From positions 135,433,546-135,497,545 of the forward strand of contig CM057338.1 of assembly GCA_030015575.1 (NCBI GenBank): 64,000 nt of DNA, written 5' to 3'. Shown piece after piece: positions 59,873-64,000 of the stretch (the first letter of the stretch is position 1; each line of letters starts with the position of its first letter). This DNA is from Agapanthus africanus (lineage: Eukaryota; Streptophyta; Magnoliopsida; Asparagales; Amaryllidaceae). The notes below the pieces were generated by a model. The model ran no database searches, had not been told where the DNA came from, and saw nothing but the letters and a program-made list of their open reading frames with translations. Both the position numbers and the translations under genes were made by a program.

Positions 59873-61350
59873 TTTTCGATCGTCTCGAGCGAACTATTTT
59901 ATTAAAAAGAGAAGGAGAAAATAAAGAAAGAGAAAAACTAACTAGCACACTTTCGTATGCAACACGATTGTACTGAGCATGTGCAACAAGCCTTTAAATC
60001 TCTAGGTGTCCCTAGTAGGAGGAGTGTTGTCTCCTGAGGGTTTTCAGCGGATTGCACCCACAAAATCCAATAATAAAAGAAAGATCATGAATATTACATT
60101 TAAAGAAAAGAATTGTAAAAGAAAGACTTTGAAAATTTGGGTTTCCAACTAAGCTAGCATTTCTGTTGTCATGAGCCCTATCTTAATGGTCATGAAAAAA
60201 TGTCGGAAATCACGTCCTCCCTCAATAAAACATCGTCTTATTCTTCATTCCTATCTTTCTTCCAAACATTGATCATATAACCCTGCGTGTGTGTAAAGAC
60301 ATCCCTACACCCGGAGAATTCAATTCAAGCTATCATACTCTTGCCCATCAGCCTCAATACTTTTTAATTAATGAATATTTAGATGAGATTGCTCACACAC
60401 TTTCATGCGACCGTTAATACTTCTTGAGATACTAACCGACCGATTACTCCTGTGCTTGCTTACTTGGTGTATTTTCCTCGTCTTGCACCACCTCAGGCAT
60501 AGCAGTGACTCCCAGACCAGTTGGCCTTAGGGCACTAGGTGAAGAGGCACCCTCGCTATATATTTTTTATTGCCCTTGGTGATAACAAAACCAGTGTTCA
60601 TTTTTCTCACCACTTTATATTTTTTTATTCACTTTTTTTCTTTTTATTTCCTTCATACATCGGCTTTAAGACAAGAGCATTTCAAGGTATCCTCTACTAT
60701 CCCAGGCTTCAAGACGTGTGTAAGTGCGAATAGCAGGGTATCAACGTTCAAAATGTTTGGCTTCCAGAATAGAAACTATTTTTCAGACTTATTTTTATCC
60801 TCGGATTAGTGACGTCTTTCATCTTACTAACCCTTGGGAAAACAGCTCATAACTACTTATTACTAGTTCATATAAGAAAACTTCTAATTTTCTTGGTTTT
60901 CTTAAATTTTTCTAATCTCATGGATGTAATTTTTTACTATCTAATCTTTTATTATCTTATTTGTATACAAAAAATGTTTAAATGCTAAAATTATTTATAT
61001 TTTGAAAATTTTAAATTTTTATGGATTTCAAAAATTTTTAAATTTTTATAAGTTTTTAAAGAAATGTTTTGTGCTTATGCAAATGATATGCAAATGATGC
61101 AAAAATAAGCACAAACCTCCCCCAAACTTGTTTTCAACAGTGTCCTCACTGTTGCCAACAGCTATATCTACAAAACCTGTAAATTTGGGAGGAATTATTA
61201 GTGGGGGCAAAATATATAAGTGAAGAACTTCCCCCAAACTTACTCTTTTCACTCACCTCCATTCAAAAGATGATGCAGTGATATGCTGGACATGAAGGTG
61301 AGACGGAGGAATTTTAATCCAAATAAACTGGCTCTTATAAAAACAAGAGC
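59873..61350 (-). mobile_element. Athila-like 3' untranslated region
   Basis: This is the stretch between the integrase end and the 3' LTR. Athila elements may have an env-like frame here; none longer than about 80 residues is present. It contains an inverted copy (60590-60850) of the leader block 57700-57960 and two extra polypurine-like tracts near 61120 and 61235. Confidence 0.6.
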
Positions 61351-61352
61351 TC

Positions 61353-61680
61353 CTATGTGGGGTCAGTGGAAAAATACGGCTTTATTCTATGTCCATTCAC
61401 TTTGAAAAAGGTGTCGTTTTTAACATTTTCTACTTCTACTGCCCCGTGCGGGTATACAGACCGCACAACAAAAGTTCCCTTCCACCGAGATCGGAGCTTA
61501 CCCGCGTGAAGGTGTAGTCGTGAATCATAAAGAAGGACTTGTTGACCTTGTGAAAATGTTTTCCTCAAAATGTTTTTATCGTGAAAAAGCTTAGTCCTAT
61601 TCTTTATGATTACAGCGTTATCATAAGCTTCATCGCGGAGTTCGCTTAGCTCATTAAGTTGCAGCTTCCGAAAGTGCAGG
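61353..61680 (-). pseudogene. Athila-like integrase C-terminus
   Basis: The frame gives [20 protein letters not shown], then [31 protein letters not shown] and [12 protein letters not shown], with stop at 61353. This is the Athila integrase tail, where KLRSRWKG replaces KLKSRWSGPF. It is out of frame with the catalytic part by a shift near 61670. Confidence 0.85.
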
Positions 61681-63160
61681 CTTGGTTTAGGTCAAAATTG
61701 ATTTCCTTAATAGCCCACAATGCTTTATGCTCTATCTCGATGGGTAAATGACATGCTTTCCCAAACACTATCCTATATAGAGACATTCCTAGGTCGGTTT
61801 TAAATGCAGTTCGGAATGCCCAAAGAGCATCCGTTAGTTTGGTCGACCGGACTTTTCTATTCTTAGCAACAGTCTTCTCCAGGATAACTTTGATTTGTCT
61901 GTTTGAGATTTCAGCCTGCCCACTTGTTTGGGGGTGATAGGGTGTAGAAAGTTGGTGGTTGATTGAGTATTTCTGCATCAGAGTCTCAAAAGACCTGTTG
62001 CAGAAATGTCTCCCATTATCGCTAATAATAGCGCGTGGGTGTCCAAATCGCGAAAAGATATTTTCTTTTAAGAACTTAATGACAACTTTCTTGTCATTAG
62101 TGCGACATGGAATGGTTTCTACCCACTTTGAGACATAATCAACCGCCAGCTGTATGTACAAATTCCCAAAGGAGTTGGGAAAGGGACCCATAAAATCTAT
62201 GCCCCAAACATCGAATATTTCAACAACCAGAATGGGTTCCTGAGGCATTTCATTTCTCTGGGAGATTCTACCCGTGTACTGACATTGTGTACAGGTTTTG
62301 CAATAGTCAAATGCGTCCTTAAATAAGGTCGGCCAATAAAATCCACATTGCAAAACCTTCTCTGCTGTCTTTTTAGGATCGAAGTGACCCCCACAGGCCT
62401 GATCATGACAAAAAGAAAGAACACTCTTGAACTCTTCTTTCGAGACACATCGGCGAATGATCTGATCAGGACAATACTTAAACAAATATGGATCGTCCCA
62501 ATAAAAGTGTTTTACTTGGGATAAAAAGCGGTATTTGTCCTGTTTTGACCAATCAATGGGTATAAGTCCCGTGACAAGATAGTTCACAATATCCCTGAAC
62601 CATGGTTCATTGGATATGCTCAAGAGTTGTTCATCAGGGAACGAATCATTGATCGGCAGGGTCACAGGGGAAGAAGAGATGCGTGAAAGATGGTCGGTTA
62701 CTACATTTTCACATCCTTTCTTATTTTTGATAACAAGATCAAATTCTTGTAACAAAAGGATCCAACGTATTAGTCGACCTTTTGCATCTTTCTTCGCCAG
62801 AAGATGTTTTAAGGCGGAATGGTCAGTGTACACAACTATAGGAGAGCCAATTAAGTAAGGCCTGAATTTTTCTAATACAAATACAACCGCTAAGAGTTCC
62901 TTTTCGGTGGTTGTATAATTGATTTGAGCATCATTCAGGGTCTTACTTGCATAGTATATCACGTGTGGCATCTTTTCGATGTGCTGTCCTAAAATTGCAC
63001 CTACTGCAAAATCAGATGCGTCACACATCAGCTCAAAGGGGTAGTCCCAGTTTGGTGATGATAAAACGGGGGCTGAAGTGAGTGAGTGTTTAAGTGAGTC
63101 GAGAGCTGTCTCGCAGTCCGAGTCAAAATGGAAGGTCGTATCCTTGCCAGGAGAAGAGTT
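61670..63160 (-). pseudogene. Athila-like RNase H and integrase
   Basis: RNase H has [27 protein letters not shown] and [11 protein letters not shown]. Integrase has a zinc-binding part with CTQCQYTG and upstream His pairs. The catalytic core has all three acidic residues: [20 protein letters not shown] and [11 protein letters not shown]. The reading is open for 460 residues. Frame changes at about 63150 (upstream) and 61670 (downstream) separate it from RT and the C-terminal tail. Apart from these it looks sound. Confidence 0.9.
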
Positions 63161-64000
63161 AAAGGTCTAGCAATTTTGCTAAAGTCCTTAATAAATCTCC
63201 TATAAAAGCCCGCATGGCCAAGGAAAGATCGAATATCTTTGACGCTTTTGGGATGAGGGAGGTTTTGAATGACATCTATCTTAGCTCTGTCAACCTCAAT
63301 GCCTTTCTGTGAAATGACATGTACAAGAACAATTTCTTCTTGGACCATAAAATGGTATTTTTCCCAGTTCAAAGTTAAGTTCTTCTCTTTGCAACGAGTA
63401 AGAACAGCGTCAAGATTCGCTAGGCAATCAGAAAAAGAGTCTCCAAAAATCGAGAAATCGTCCATAAAGATCTCCAGAAAATTCTCTATCATATCAGAGA
63501 ATATCCCTATCATACACCGCTGAAAGGTAGCGGGAGCATTGCATAACCCAAAGGGCATGCGGCTGTAAGCAAAGGTACCAAAAGGACAAGTAAAAGTGGT
63601 TTTATCTTGATCATTTTTGGCGATGGGGACCTGATTATAGCCTGAGTATCCGTCCATAAAACAATAATACTCTCGTCCCGCTAAGCGTTCCAGCATTTGA
63701 TCAATGAATGGTAGAAGAAAGTGGTCTTTCCTCGTGGCAGCATTGAGTTTTCTATAATCGATACATACACGCCACCCAGTTTGGGCGCGTGTCTGAATCA
63801 ACTCATTTACCTCATTGGTTATAACAGTGATGCCGGATTTCTTAGGGACCAAATGTATAGGACTCATCCATTGGCTATCGGAGATGGGGTATATAATACC
63901 ATTATCTAGGCATTTGACGATCTCTTTCATTACCGCTTCCTTCATGACGGAATTCAACCGTCTCTGTGGTTCTTGGGTTGGTCTGGCATCATCCATCACA
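63150..64000 (-). pseudogene. Athila-like reverse transcriptase (runs off window)
   Basis: The frame is open from the window edge. It has DNGIIYPISDSQWMSPIHLV, GWRVCIDYRKLNAATRKDHF, MDGYSGYNQVPIA, MPFGLCNAPATFQRCM and the catalytic IFMDDFSIFG. It ends with IRSFLGHAGFYRRFIKDFSK. Met for Tyr/Val before DD is normal in Athila. A frameshift near 63150 breaks the link to RNase H. Gag, protease and the 5' LTR should lie beyond 64000. Confidence 0.9.

Overview
The window is plant nuclear DNA made almost entirely of transposable elements. I find no stand-alone host gene. The evidence is Ty1/copia, Ty3/gypsy (chromovirus, Tat/Ogre-like and Athila-like) and En/Spm (CACTA) sequences, plant initiator-Met and tRNA-Asp type primer sites, and exon fragments of plant genes (an AGO4-clade ARGONAUTE and a kinesin-light-chain-like TPR protein) carried inside a CACTA element. 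The species cannot be read from the sequence.

Layout. (1) 1-7869: a minus-strand copia LTR fragment (1-520), then the decayed interior of a plus-strand copia element (521-5917) and its 3' LTR (5918 to about 7869). (2) 7870-27940: an old plus-strand CACTA element (DUF4216 and ORF2-like remnants, 3' subterminal repeats) split by nested insertions. A plus-strand gypsy solo LTR (9282-11836 + 24542-24923) sits in it. A full-length minus-strand chromovirus of the same family (11837-24536, target duplication CGCAC) sits in that LTR. A minus-strand solo copia LTR (20991-23128, target duplication CGGAT) sits in the chromovirus 5' LTR. (3) About 27941-42904: a plus-strand gypsy-like element with a tRNA-Asp type primer site and an unusual 332-aa ORF, split by a complete minus-strand copia element (29619-40407, target duplication ATTAC). 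(4) 42905-43785: a minus-strand end of a CACTA element related to the one in (2). (5) 43830-45881: a dense array of short inverted repeats with CACGTG cores. (6) 45882-52502: a complete CACTA element with target duplication ACA, carrying captured TPR and AGO4-clade exons beside its own ORF2-like gene. (7) 52506-57600: a decayed plus-strand Tat/Ogre-like gag-protease region. (8) 57700-64000: minus-strand Athila-like sequence, in which one LTR (58044-59856) is flanked by a primer site on one side and a polypurine tract on the other. The adjoining pol region is nearly intact and runs off the window end.

Retroelement genes here would act in copy-and-paste transposition. Gag forms particles; protease, reverse transcriptase, RNase H and integrase mature, copy and insert the element. 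CACTA genes would act in cut-and-paste transposition. Almost all are broken by stops or frameshifts. The best preserved are the 45.9-52.5 kb CACTA element, the chromovirus at 11.8-24.5 kb and the Athila-like pol at 61.4-64 kb. The most interesting object is the CACTA element that carries part of an RNA-directed DNA methylation effector gene.
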